Translations under genes and position numbers: made by a program
Shown here: piece by piece, positions 45,310 through 54,518 of the stretch
Layout of the letters: every line of letters begins with the position of its first letter
Position numbering within the stretch: the stretch's first letter is position 1
NCBI RefSeq assembly: GCF_013090115.1
Contig: NZ_JABFNN010000039.1
Location: forward strand, 614,738-678,737
Direction: 5' to 3'
DNA length: 64,000 nucleotides
Origin: Flagellimonas amphidinii
Lineage (GTDB): Bacteria > Bacteroidota > Bacteroidia > Flavobacteriales > Flavobacteriaceae
Notes under the pieces: generated by a model
Databases searched by the model: none
Seen by the model: the letters and a program-made list of their open reading frames with translations, nothing else
Told to the model about the DNA's origin: nothing

Positions 45310-46653
45310 ATGAGTACTGAACTTATTTATGTTATTACAGGACTTGTAACCTTGGTATTAGGATTACTGATAGGCATCTATATCCAAAAATTAAAGACCA
45401 AATCCAATGAAAGTGTTTGGGGAGAGCGTGAACACCAGTTGAATGCCAGTATCAAATCCCTTAATGACAAACTTCTAGAAGCTGACCAAGAAAAGAAAGA
45501 CCTCCAGTCTGAAAAAGAACACCAAAGCAATCAATTGGTCAGATACCAAGCTGATTTAGAGAATTTGCAACGTATCAATACCGAGCAAAAACAAGAAGTT
45601 GAAAAATTACAGGAAAAGTTCGCCAAGGATTTTGAAAATCTAGCCAATAAAATCCTAGAGGACAAAAGCGAAAAATTTACCAAAAGAAACAAGGAAAATA
45701 TTGAGAATATTCTAACTCCACTCAACAAAAAAATAAAAGAGTTTGAGGAAAAGGTGGAAAAATCCCAAAAGGAGAATATCAGTATCCATTCAGCACTTAA
45801 GGAGCAATTGCTCAACCTTCAAAACCAAAATTTAAAAATAACCCAAGAGGCAGAAAATTTAACCAAAGCCCTAAAGGGAGATAGCAAAACGCAAGGTAAC
45901 TGGGGAGAATTGGTATTGGAACGGGTATTGGAAAAATCTGGTTTAGAGAAAGATAGGGAATACAGCGTACAGCAAAGCTTTACTCGTGAAGATGGGAGTC
46001 GAGTAATGCCCGATGTCATCATCCATCTGCCCAATGGCAAAAAAATGATTGTGGATTCCAAGGTTTCGCTCACGGATTATGAGCGATACACCAATGCCGA
46101 TGAGGATGATAAACCTAAATTTTTAAAAGATCACATCAATTCCCTACGGAAACATGTGGAGCAACTTTCCGCAAAAAAATATGAGGACCTCTATGAAATA
46201 GAGAGCCCAGATTTTGTATTGATGTTCGTTCCCATTGAACCTGCTTTTGCCATCGCCATTAATGAGGACAACCTGATTTACAACAAAGCTTTTGAGCAAA
46301 ATATAGTTATTGTAACCCCTTCTACCCTCTTGGCCACATTACGTACCATAGACACTATGTGGAACAACGAGAAACAACAAAAAAATGCCATTGAAATTGC
46401 ACGGCAAGCTGGTGCGCTGTATGACAAGTTTGAAGGTTTTGTAACAGATTTGACCAAAGTGGGCAAGAAAATGGACGAGGCCAAAAGTGAGTATCGTGGC
46501 GCCATGAACAAATTGGTAGAAGGTCGTGGTAATATCATCACAAGTATTGAAAAATTAAAAAAGATGGGGGCCAAAGCCAAGAAATCCATTCCAGAACCCA
46601 TTTTGAAACGAGCTCAAGAAGATGATTTTGAAGAACCCAAACTTGAACTATAA
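45310..46653 (+). CDS. rmuC: DNA recombination protein RmuC
   Basis: 447 residues: one N-terminal membrane helix (about 5-25), a long coiled coil (about 35-190) and the RmuC nuclease-like domain (about 195-400) with GNWGELVLERVLEKSGL, MPDVIIHLPNGKKMIVDSKV and FVLMFVPIEPAF. RmuC limits DNA inversions and rearrangements; Asp and Lys of the PDxxxxxP...DSK region fit a PD-(D/E)XK fold. Followed after 3 nt by a small membrane protein gene. Confidence 0.94.
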   Translation: MSTELIYVITGLVTLVLGLLIGIYIQKLKTKSNESVWGEREHQLNASIKSLNDKLLEADQEKKDLQSEKEHQSNQLVRYQADLENLQRINTEQKQEVEKLQEKFAKDFENLANKILEDKSEKFTKRNKENIENILTPLNKKIKEFEEKVEKSQKENISIHSALKEQLLNLQNQNLKITQEAENLTKALKGDSKTQGNWGELVLERVLEKSGLEKDREYSVQQSFTREDGSRVMPDVIIHLPNGKKMIVDSKVSLTDYERYTNADEDDKPKFLKDHINSLRKHVEQLSAKKYEDLYEIESPDFVLMFVPIEPAFAIAINEDNLIYNKAFEQNIVIVTPSTLLATLRTIDTMWNNEKQQKNAIEIARQAGALYDKFEGFVTDLTKVGKKMDEAKSEYRGAMNKLVEGRGNIITSIEKLKKMGAKAKKSIPEPILKRAQEDDFEEPKLEL

Positions 46654-46656
46654 CCC

Positions 46657-47022
46657 ATGAGAAAGTTTCTATTTATTGCCATTTCTGTCATTATCCTTGG
46701 TATTGCAGCATATTTTGCCTTTATCTATTACGTTCCTTTCAGTGAAGGATATCGTTCCGGTGAGTTGATCAAGTTCAGTAGAAAAGGTGTATTGGTCAAG
46801 ACTTGGGAAGGCCAAATAAGCCAAGGAATTTCAGGTACCAATATTTTTTCCTTTTCTGTTGAGGACAGTGAAGAGGAAATCATTGAAAAAATGAAAGATT
46901 TTCAAGGTCGCTATGTAAAAGTGGCCTACAAGGAACGCTATTCCACCTTTTTTTGGTTGGGCGACACCAAATATTTTATCATTGACATTGAACCTGAAGA
47001 ATCCCCTCATTTTCAAAACTAA
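46657..47022 (+). CDS. small membrane-anchored protein, unknown function
   Basis: 121 residues with one N-terminal membrane helix (about 4-27) and a beta-rich outside part (GYRSGELIKFSRKGVLVKTW, SFSVEDSEEEIIEKM). Widespread in Flavobacteria; the label 6-phosphogluconate dehydrogenase sometimes given to relatives is wrong, since there is no dehydrogenase fold. It sits 3 nt after rmuC and 1 nt before the thioesterase gene, in one likely operon. Confidence 0.8.
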   Translation: MRKFLFIAISVIILGIAAYFAFIYYVPFSEGYRSGELIKFSRKGVLVKTWEGQISQGISGTNIFSFSVEDSEEEIIEKMKDFQGRYVKVAYKERYSTFFWLGDTKYFIIDIEPEESPHFQN

Positions 47023-47023
47023 T

Positions 47024-47569
47024 ATGAGCAAGTACAAGACCATAAAGTCATCCCAAGTTTCCATCACTGAATTGATGCTTCCCTCCCATTCCAATTTTGG
47101 GGGTAAAGTGCATGGTGGACATGTTTTAAACTTAATGGATCAAATTGCTTTTGCCTGTGCTTCCAAACACTCGCAGAGCTATTGTGTAACGGCTTCCGTG
47201 AACCGTGTGGATTTCCTAAACCCCATTGAAGTAGGAGAATTGGTAACCTTGAAGGCATCCATCAATTTTACGGGAAAAACCTCCATGGTAGTCGGGGTTC
47301 GAGTAGAATCCGAAAACATCACCACTGGGGAAGTCAAGCACTGTAATTCATCCTATTTTACCATGGTGGCCAAGGGTGAGAATGGTGAGAACAAAAAAAT
47401 TCCTGGTCTCATTTTAAAAAGCAAACAAGATATCCGCCGGTTTGCACGAAGCAAGGAACGGAAACTCTCAGCCAATCAACGAGACAGCAAATATGACTCC
47501 ACCAACTTTAAAGTGAACGAGTATTTGGACTTTTTGGATGGTGAGAATGTTAAGATGGACTTGGATTAA
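47024..47569 (+). CDS. acyl-CoA thioesterase (hotdog fold)
   Basis: 181 residues from MSKYKTIKSSQVSITELMLP. The hotdog motif is clear: GGKVHGGHVLNLMDQIAFAC, then VTASVNRVDFLNPIEVGE and SINFTGKTSMVVGVRVES. It resembles the YciA/ACOT branch that hydrolyses acyl-CoA esters in the cytoplasm, with an extra basic C-terminal segment of about 40 residues. The stop overlaps the convergent M48 gene stop by 4 nt. Confidence 0.92.
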   Translation: MSKYKTIKSSQVSITELMLPSHSNFGGKVHGGHVLNLMDQIAFACASKHSQSYCVTASVNRVDFLNPIEVGELVTLKASINFTGKTSMVVGVRVESENITTGEVKHCNSSYFTMVAKGENGENKKIPGLILKSKQDIRRFARSKERKLSANQRDSKYDSTNFKVNEYLDFLDGENVKMDLD

Positions 47570-48864
47570 GTCTTTGAGTAAAATTCGGCTATTTTATGAA
47601 TTTCTTCGAGACGTAAATTCCACATGAAATTAATAAACTGCTGATAACTTTCTGATTGATTTTCAGGATCTATTCTATCAATATATTTATTGGCCATATA
47701 TTTTTTACGAGCCTTATAGATTTCACCAAACGCATTGCCCAACCATTTTTTGTGGTAATCCACCATAAAATTTTGTTGAATCCTATAAAGAGCTAGATAA
47801 ACGCAAAAACCATACTTTTTAAGATAAAATAAGTTTGGAACCAATTCTTTTCTTGCTCTGAGATTTAGTTCATCATAATCAGTATTTCCAGAGACCGCAA
47901 CGCTATCTACATGAAAAGTTCTCAAATCTAAAAAAGTCTGTTTCAGCCTTTCAATTCTTTCCGTGATTTCTGGATGCGAACTTATTGAATCACTGGACAA
48001 TTTCTCTTCAAAAACATAATCGTACTTTGAAAAATCTTCTTTATCAAGCCACTTTTCATCAAATGGTTGTTCTGGAATATCAAATATCTTTTTGTAAACA
48101 CTTATATCCAAATCAGCGGGTTTAACCGTATCAAATTGTAAAGAAAGCTCAAGAGCTTTAAGCATTTCCGATGATTTATACCTCGTGTTTTTAAGCAATA
48201 CAAACCCTAGCGAATCTGCTTCAAGTTCTTGGCCTCTATTTTTCCTACTATTATTATACAATTTCTCTTTTAAGACTTCAAAAGCTTTCTTCTGTCGGTT
48301 ATATCTTTCCCTTTTCAAATTGCGATATTCCTTTCTGGAACCCTTGGCATTTCTACCTTGTATGCCTTCCAAAATATGATTCTCAGAATGCTTCAGTAAA
48401 TTATGCGCAATTTCGTGACAAATAATTGCCGCCAATTGATCCTCAGTCTCCAAATAATGAAGAGTACCAAGATTTACAACCATTGTTCCATTTGCAAAAC
48501 AATACGCGTTCAATGATATGTTCCTTGATAGCAAAAGCTGAAAATCTTTTGGCACCTTGGGGTTTGCGGTATGGATTTCCTCATATATCTCCTCGATTTT
48601 TTCATTAAAAGGGCTATCATAAACATATTCTCCCCTTTCAATTCCTTTTGAAAAAAAATCCTTGAAACTTTCCAAGTTTTCATGAAGTTCGTGGCTTGCG
48701 CTTAAAGGTACCCTTCCTTTTATTTTTTGTTCAAGCACCATTAATTTTTGTGCAAATATTTGTTTGTTTTTATTGCGAAAGTCTTGATCCAAAGTATCAA
48801 GAGGAACATATTCTTGGGAAAATAAATATGTAGCCCATAAGCAAAAAAATAAGGCCAACCTCAT
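47566..48864 (-). CDS. secreted M48 family zinc metalloprotease
   Basis: 432 residues from the ATG at 48864 (an in-frame TTG two codons earlier overlaps the upstream stop). A signal peptide (about 1-16) precedes the protease domain. The zinc motif HEIAH (His150, Glu151, His154) and third ligand in QELEAD (Glu215) are intact. The domain resembles BepA/YfgC-type periplasmic M48 proteases without the TPR part. It follows the orphan exported-protein gene by 2 nt, so the two are probably translated together. Confidence 0.87.
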   Translation of the reverse strand: MRLALFFCLWATYLFSQEYVPLDTLDQDFRNKNKQIFAQKLMVLEQKIKGRVPLSASHELHENLESFKDFFSKGIERGEYVYDSPFNEKIEEIYEEIHTANPKVPKDFQLLLSRNISLNAYCFANGTMVVNLGTLHYLETEDQLAAIICHEIAHNLLKHSENHILEGIQGRNAKGSRKEYRNLKRERYNRQKKAFEVLKEKLYNNSRKNRGQELEADSLGFVLLKNTRYKSSEMLKALELSLQFDTVKPADLDISVYKKIFDIPEQPFDEKWLDKEDFSKYDYVFEEKLSSDSISSHPEITERIERLKQTFLDLRTFHVDSVAVSGNTDYDELNLRARKELVPNLFYLKKYGFCVYLALYRIQQNFMVDYHKKWLGNAFGEIYKARKKYMANKYIDRIDPENQSESYQQFINFMWNLRLEEIHKIAEFYSKT

Positions 48865-48866
48865 TA

Positions 48867-50432
48867 TCAATAGTTTAATCTTTCCAAGCGAACAGCATTG
48901 TAAGCTTCCTTTTTATTGTATTCATGCAACATGATATAGCCTCGCTTAGCTATTGATGGAACTATCATAAATTCTTCTGATTTTGATTCAATTTTCAATT
49001 CCTCACTACTAAATTTCCCATCAATAATAGTACAAACCCCAAGAACCCGAAACTTTTGTTTTTCCTCTTGATCTTGACGTTTATCGGTATAAAAAAATGC
49101 AATATCGTTGTTATCATTGTTTAATGACTGCCAAAATAAAAAGTCAGTATACGCATATTTTGATTTATCCTTTTCTATACGGTCAATACTTTCAATTTTA
49201 AAATCTGATGTTGTTCTTATCAAAAAGAAATCTTTGTTCTTATTTACATTATACCCCCACAACACATTATATGCACTCTTGTATTCCTCTGTGAGTATAT
49301 AAACAGACCCATCTTTGTTGACAAAAGATGCGATTGGATTTAATTTGTAATTTCCACCGATCGAACCATACTTATTCAAACGGTCTATTTTATCCATCAT
49401 ACTTTCAAACAATAAATCATCAAATGAAATAGTGTTATCCTTTAATCCAATTTTTGTGCGTCTAAAGCCTATTTGAGTCCCAACCTCGTTGTTCAGCACC
49501 CTTACATCAACTAAATAATCATCTGTCTCTTTTCTGACAAGAGCATCTGGAGCATTATTGTACCATCCTGTGATATTTTTATTGAATACCTCCTCTCCTG
49601 TTTCAATGTTAAATCCTAGAATCTTATTCCAGTGCCTAGTATTATGTACATTTTCACTGGAGGATAGATATTTTGCAGAGGCATAGGTTTTGTCGAAACT
49701 GGAAACAGTGATGTACAGATTTTCGCTTTTTTTAAGGTTTTTCCAAAATAAATCAACATTGGCAAACCTTTTTTCAGAACCCAAAGAATCAATATTAACT
49801 TCCCATTTAAGCTCCTTTTGCTCGTCAAATACTCTAACAGAAACATCATCATAGAACTTTTTATGCCGTTTCCGGTCCAAAACCAATGAATATGAATTTC
49901 TTACTCTATGAACATCACTATCATACACATAGCCTTTTTCTTTGAAATTCTTTTTATCATCTTTTCTCTTCTCTCTAAAGGTTTGATACGTTTTACAATC
50001 TTCGAACGCTCCATCCTCTTTATAACATTCAAATTTATAAGGAATCACCGTTTTCGATTTAAAATCGGCTTCGAGCATTTCAGAGAAATTATAGTTAAAA
50101 GAATATATTCCATAACTATATGGCAACAAGATGATTTCTTGTTCAAAATTCATGTATACTTTAAAAGAATATATAGAATTTGAAGCCTCAAAATCTATAT
50201 TGGATACTTTATTTAAGTTTTTATCCAACAAAATAATCTCAAAAGATTTGTCGCCATCATCAACATCTCCTTTGGAATAAATGGAGACATAGCCATAAAC
50301 GTCCCTATCATTGTCTATTATAACATCAAAACCTACATAATCTCCTATAGAAAGAGATATCAAATCTTGGGATTGAGAAATGGCAAAATAGCTTACGATA
50401 AGCGTCACGAATAAGCTAAGGGGAGTTTTCAT
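48867..50432 (-). CDS. orphan exported protein upstream of the M48 protease
   Basis: 521 residues with a signal peptide (about 1-20, AISQSQ). The mature part is rich in short strands separated by charged turns (YGYVSIYSKGDVDDGDKSF, LDKNLNKVSNIDFEASNS, YILTEEYKSAYNVLWGYNVN), consistent with a beta-propeller, though no blade signature is certain. No catalytic motif or known domain was recognised. Codon use is AT-rich like the M48 gene. The close spacing suggests a functional pair, for example a substrate or adaptor of the protease. Confidence 0.78.
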   Translation of the reverse strand: MKTPLSLFVTLIVSYFAISQSQDLISLSIGDYVGFDVIIDNDRDVYGYVSIYSKGDVDDGDKSFEIILLDKNLNKVSNIDFEASNSIYSFKVYMNFEQEIILLPYSYGIYSFNYNFSEMLEADFKSKTVIPYKFECYKEDGAFEDCKTYQTFREKRKDDKKNFKEKGYVYDSDVHRVRNSYSLVLDRKRHKKFYDDVSVRVFDEQKELKWEVNIDSLGSEKRFANVDLFWKNLKKSENLYITVSSFDKTYASAKYLSSSENVHNTRHWNKILGFNIETGEEVFNKNITGWYNNAPDALVRKETDDYLVDVRVLNNEVGTQIGFRRTKIGLKDNTISFDDLLFESMMDKIDRLNKYGSIGGNYKLNPIASFVNKDGSVYILTEEYKSAYNVLWGYNVNKNKDFFLIRTTSDFKIESIDRIEKDKSKYAYTDFLFWQSLNNDNNDIAFFYTDKRQDQEEKQKFRVLGVCTIIDGKFSSEELKIESKSEEFMIVPSIAKRGYIMLHEYNKKEAYNAVRLERLNY

Positions 50433-50532
50433 TAATTTGTCCAGTTTAAAGTTCGTACAACGACTGAATTATCAGGAACTATATTAACGAAAATTTATTA
50501 CAATTATTTACCATATTTTGTACGTTATATGA

Positions 50533-51249
50533 CTACTGACTCAGAAGCAATGAAGCATCCTTATCTAAAAACCAAACCAAATTTCCAGATTCTGGATTAA
50601 CCAAACTTGCGGGATAAGCCTCAGAGCCTCCCATTTTTTCCACTACAGACTTCACTTTTTCAGCTTTGGAAGCTCCTGTGACCAAAAATGCCACTTCTTT
50701 GGCTGTGTTTATGACCTTTCCATTTATGGAAACCCTTTTTTGCCCAGAATCTGGATGAGTGGCTACCACACAATGGTCTGGCGAATTCCATAATTCAATT
50801 TCATGAGGAAAAATGGAAGCAGTATGTCCATCATCGCCCATACCTAAAATCACTAAATCAAATTGGGGCACTTCTGCTACCCTATCCAAATTGATTTCCA
50901 ACAAATTGGCATATCGCATAGCTTCACTAGTGGGGTCATTTTCTCCTAAAATCCTATGGATATTCGCTTCTGGCAACTCAATTTTGGAGAACAAATGCTC
51001 AACAGTCATCTTGTAATTGCTCTGCTCATCCGTTGGTGGCACACAACGCTCATCTCCCCAATAAAAATGGATGTTCTCCCAATCTATTCTATCTGAAAAG
51101 TTTTGAGCTAAAACATCAAAAACTATTTTGGGCGTACTTCCCCCTGAAAGAGCAACATGAAAAGTCTCACTTTTACCAACCTTTTGTGCAAAATAAGTCG
51201 AAAATTGTTCAGCTACTTCTTGCTTATCCTCGTATATTTTTAAATCCAT
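50533..51249 (-). CDS. pgl: 6-phosphogluconolactonase
   Basis: 238 residues. Family motifs: VALSGGSTPKIVFDVLA, WGDERCVPPTDEQSNY, and LGMGDDGHTASIFP. It hydrolyses 6-phosphogluconolactone, the second step of the oxidative pentose phosphate pathway. It follows zwf by 56 nt on the same strand. Confidence 0.96.
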   Translation of the reverse strand: MDLKIYEDKQEVAEQFSTYFAQKVGKSETFHVALSGGSTPKIVFDVLAQNFSDRIDWENIHFYWGDERCVPPTDEQSNYKMTVEHLFSKIELPEANIHRILGENDPTSEAMRYANLLEINLDRVAEVPQFDLVILGMGDDGHTASIFPHEIELWNSPDHCVVATHPDSGQKRVSINGKVINTAKEVAFLVTGASKAEKVKSVVEKMGGSEAYPASLVNPESGNLVWFLDKDASLLLSQ

Positions 51250-51305
51250 AAAATTCTATATGCTTTTCCTAAACTGTTATCCACTGCCGCTCAAACTAAC
51301 CAAAC

Positions 51306-52838
51306 CTAACAAATCACACAATAGCCAGGGTCATCGGACAAATTCTCTCCTGGATTACGCCAAAAACCTGTTCCTTCAATTAAATCATCTGCATTTTCCG
51401 GACCCCAGACTCCAGCTGCGTAACCATACATTCTAACATCCTTTCCATTTTTCCAGTAGTCTAGAATGGGATCCACAAAATCCCAAGCTGCCTCTACCTC
51501 ATCGGCTCTCGCGTAAAGTGTGGCATCTCCTTGCATAGCATCCAACAATAAACGCTCGTATGCATCCATTACATAAGTTTCGGAAAGGCTGGAATAATAA
51601 AAATCCAGATTGGCACGCTCTACTTTGAATCCCTGTCCGGGTACCTTTACTCCAAATTTGATCAACATTCCTTCATCTGGCTGAATACGAACAATTAGTT
51701 TATTGTCTTTGCTGTGCACTCCAGAATCCCTAAAAATCTGATGATGGGGCGTTTTAAAGTGAATAACAATTTCTGTGACCTTTGTAGGCATCCGTTTCGC
51801 AGTCCTAACATAGAAAGGAACACCTTCCCAACGCCAGTTATCCACATAAAACTTGATGGCTGCATAAGTTTCGGTCGTGGAATTAGCATCCACCCCATCT
51901 TCTTCGCGATATCCCTTTACTTTCTCTCCGCCAACTTCTGAACCAACATATTGGGCTCTTATGGTATGATCAAACAAAGTCTGCTCATCCCGCATTATTC
52001 GAAGAGATTTCAATGCTTTCACTTTTTCATTTCGAATCTCTTCGGGTTGATTACCAATGGGAGGTTCCATCACTACAAGCGAGATTATTTGGAGCAAATG
52101 GTTTTGGAACATATCCCGAAGCGCTCCAGATTTATCGTAATAACCACCTCGCTTTTCCACACCTACACTTTCCGCATTGGTGATTTCCACATGCTGAATG
52201 TAGTTTCGGTTCCATAGCGGCTCAAATATACTATTGGCAAAACGGGTCACCAGTAAATTTTGAACGGTTTCCTTGCCTAAATAATGGTCTATTCTATAAA
52301 TCTGGGATTCATCAAAGTACTGTTGTAGTCCTTTGTTCAGTTTCTTTGCAGTTTCTAGGCTATAACCAAAGGGCTTTTCCACTATCAATCGTTTCCAACC
52401 ATGGTTTTGCGTATTCATTTCTGCTTCGGCCAACCTTTGCGCTACTGTCTCATAAAGCGTTGGCGGTGTTGAGAGGTAATATATAATATTTCCCGAAGTA
52501 TCATGGGCATCTTTGAGTGCTTCCACCCGTTTGCGCAAATTCTTGTATTCAGTATCGTAGCTTCCACCCAAATCCTCATAATACAACCTATCAGAAAAGG
52601 CTTTTAACTCCTTTTTATCAAGTTTTGCAATTTTTTCCTTTAAATAAGGGCTGTTGTGCACTACCCTATTTCGAAATTCCTCATCTGTAAGATCACTTCG
52701 ACTTGCCCCCAAAACCACAAAATTTTCGGGAAGATGTTTTGCTAAATACAAATTGAAAAGAGCAGGTATCAGTTTTCTTGCTGTTAAATCTCCTGATGCT
52801 CCAAAAATGACAAGTATCTGATTGTCGGTCTTCTTCAT
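51306..52838 (-). CDS. zwf: glucose-6-phosphate 1-dehydrogenase
   Basis: 510 residues. N-terminal nucleotide-binding GASGDLTARKL (13-23) and the catalytic substrate-binding RIDHYLGKE (182-190) are intact, with YAGGVWGPENADDLI-type C-terminus (read as WGPENADDL). First enzyme of the pentose phosphate pathway, giving NADPH. It starts the zwf-pgl operon and is divergent from gnd, with 161 nt between starts. Confidence 0.97.
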   Translation of the reverse strand: MKKTDNQILVIFGASGDLTARKLIPALFNLYLAKHLPENFVVLGASRSDLTDEEFRNRVVHNSPYLKEKIAKLDKKELKAFSDRLYYEDLGGSYDTEYKNLRKRVEALKDAHDTSGNIIYYLSTPPTLYETVAQRLAEAEMNTQNHGWKRLIVEKPFGYSLETAKKLNKGLQQYFDESQIYRIDHYLGKETVQNLLVTRFANSIFEPLWNRNYIQHVEITNAESVGVEKRGGYYDKSGALRDMFQNHLLQIISLVVMEPPIGNQPEEIRNEKVKALKSLRIMRDEQTLFDHTIRAQYVGSEVGGEKVKGYREEDGVDANSTTETYAAIKFYVDNWRWEGVPFYVRTAKRMPTKVTEIVIHFKTPHHQIFRDSGVHSKDNKLIVRIQPDEGMLIKFGVKVPGQGFKVERANLDFYYSSLSETYVMDAYERLLLDAMQGDATLYARADEVEAAWDFVDPILDYWKNGKDVRMYGYAAGVWGPENADDLIEGTGFWRNPGENLSDDPGYCVIC

Positions 52839-52999
52839 AGTGTTCCTGGTGTTCGCTGTATGATTTAAAAATGGCCCTAATAAAGTTATGATTCCATTTA
52901 ATTTTGAGCATAACGAATATAACGTTTATTTTAGGTTCAAAATCGAAGAAATAGCTTACTTAGTGTTGTCTTAACATAAAGAGCAGATAAGAAAAAAAC

Positions 53000-54409
53000 A
53001 TGGCAGATACATATGATTTTGGCCTAGTGGGCCTTGGGGTAATGGGACGTAATTTTATTTTGAACGTAGCCGATAACGGATTTACCGCTTTTGGCAATGA
53101 TTTGGATGAAGAAAAAGTAAATGCCCTAATTGAAGAAGGCGGTGACCCGTCAAAAGTGAATGCCACTCAAGATGTGGCCACTTTTGTGCAAGCACTGAGT
53201 ACTCCACGCAAAATTATGTTGCTGGTTCCGGCTGGTAAAGTGGTCGATATTGTTATTGATGGCTTACTACCCCATTTGGATAAAGGAGATATCATTATTG
53301 ATGGTGGAAATTCCTTTTTTACGGATACAGACAGGCGTGAGGCCTATCTAAAAGAAAAAGGCATCAACTTTTTTGGAGCAGGAGTTTCCGGAGGAGCCAA
53401 AGGTGCCCGAAAAGGACCTAGCATTATGCCCGGAGGTTCTAGAGATGCCTATCAACACGTAAAACCCATTTTTGAAGCTGTATCCGCAAAGTACAAAGGT
53501 GAGCCTTGCGTAACGTATTTGGGGCCAAAATCAGCTGGAAACTATGTGAAAATGGTTCACAATGGCATAGAATACGGATTGATGCAGCTTACTTCGGAGA
53601 TATATGACCTACTCAAAAAAGCTGGTGGTTTTACCAACAAAGAACTCCATGAGACCTTTGCTTCATGGAATAAAGGACGATTACAGTCTTTTTTAGTAGA
53701 AATTACCTCAGAAATCTTTGAGCAAAAAGATGATTTGGGTGATGGTCATTTAGTAGATAAGATTTTGGACAAGGCCAAACAAAAGGGAACTGGAAAATGG
53801 ACTTCGCAGAATGCCATGGACTTGGGAATTCCCGTGCCTACCATTGATATTGCCGTAAGTATGCGAGAAATTTCCGCCTTAAAAGCTGAGCGTATTAAGG
53901 CTGATGAGCTTTATGACCGACCTGATGTTGCTGGAATTGAAAAAGATGATTTGGCCACAAAAGCCGAACAGGCATTGTATTTTGCCTTTATTATCACCTA
54001 TGCACAGGGCATGCATCAATTGGCAGATGCCTCAAAAGAATACGGCTACGAACTGGAATTGGGTGAAATTGCAAAAATCTGGCGTGCAGGCTGTATCATT
54101 CGCGCAGCTTTATTGGCAGATATTACTGAAGCCTATCGTGCTGATGAAGGGCTACAGAATCTCTTACTTTCCGCTTCTTTTGTGGAAAAAGTACAAGAAA
54201 CGGTAAGTGCTGCCCGTGAATTAGTTGCTTTTGCAGCCACCAACGGCATTCCGCTACCAGGACTTTCCAATGCCTTGACCTATTTTGATGCTTACACCAG
54301 CAGTAGACTGCCTCTAAACCTTATCCAAGCGCAGCGGGATTATTTTGGCTCACACACGTATGAGCGTTTAGATCAAGAAGGAATTTTTCATACAGAGTGG
54401 GAAGAATAA
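53000..54409 (+). CDS. gnd: 6-phosphogluconate dehydrogenase (decarboxylating)
   Basis: 469 residues, full length. NADP-binding GLGVMGRN (11-18), the active-site GGNSFFTDTDRR region, GVSGGAKGARKGPSIMPGG, KMVHNGIEYG and the C-terminal RAGCIIRA segment are present. It makes ribulose-5-phosphate, CO2 and NADPH, completing the oxidative branch with zwf and pgl on the other strand. No exact TAnnTTTG was found in the shared upstream gap. A 12-bp hairpin follows the stop. Confidence 0.98.
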   Translation: MADTYDFGLVGLGVMGRNFILNVADNGFTAFGNDLDEEKVNALIEEGGDPSKVNATQDVATFVQALSTPRKIMLLVPAGKVVDIVIDGLLPHLDKGDIIIDGGNSFFTDTDRREAYLKEKGINFFGAGVSGGAKGARKGPSIMPGGSRDAYQHVKPIFEAVSAKYKGEPCVTYLGPKSAGNYVKMVHNGIEYGLMQLTSEIYDLLKKAGGFTNKELHETFASWNKGRLQSFLVEITSEIFEQKDDLGDGHLVDKILDKAKQKGTGKWTSQNAMDLGIPVPTIDIAVSMREISALKAERIKADELYDRPDVAGIEKDDLATKAEQALYFAFIITYAQGMHQLADASKEYGYELELGEIAKIWRAGCIIRAALLADITEAYRADEGLQNLLLSASFVEKVQETVSAARELVAFAATNGIPLPGLSNALTYFDAYTSSRLPLNLIQAQRDYFGSHTYERLDQEGIFHTEWEE

Positions 54410-54430
54410 ATTAACCCCAATTACAAATTA

Positions 54431-54462
54431 GAAGGCCCATTTGCACAGTTAAATGGGCCTTC
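54431..54462 (+). terminator. terminator hairpin after gnd
   Basis: GAAGGCCCATTT (54431-54442) and AAATGGGCCTTC (54451-54462) form a perfect 12-bp stem with an 8-nt loop, followed by a short T-rich stretch (ACTTTTGA). It lies between the convergent gnd and outer-membrane efflux genes and could serve either strand, though the U-tract is weak. Confidence 0.7.
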
Positions 54463-54518
54463 ACTTTTGAGAAAACCGATAGCCCTAAAAAGTAGGTTTC
54501 GGCATCAATTGGGGGATT

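Noticed and set aside
46657..47022. Naming this small gene 6-phosphogluconate dehydrogenase
   Set aside because: Relatives sometimes carry that label, but the protein is a 121-residue single-helix membrane protein with no nucleotide-binding motif; the real gnd is at 53000.
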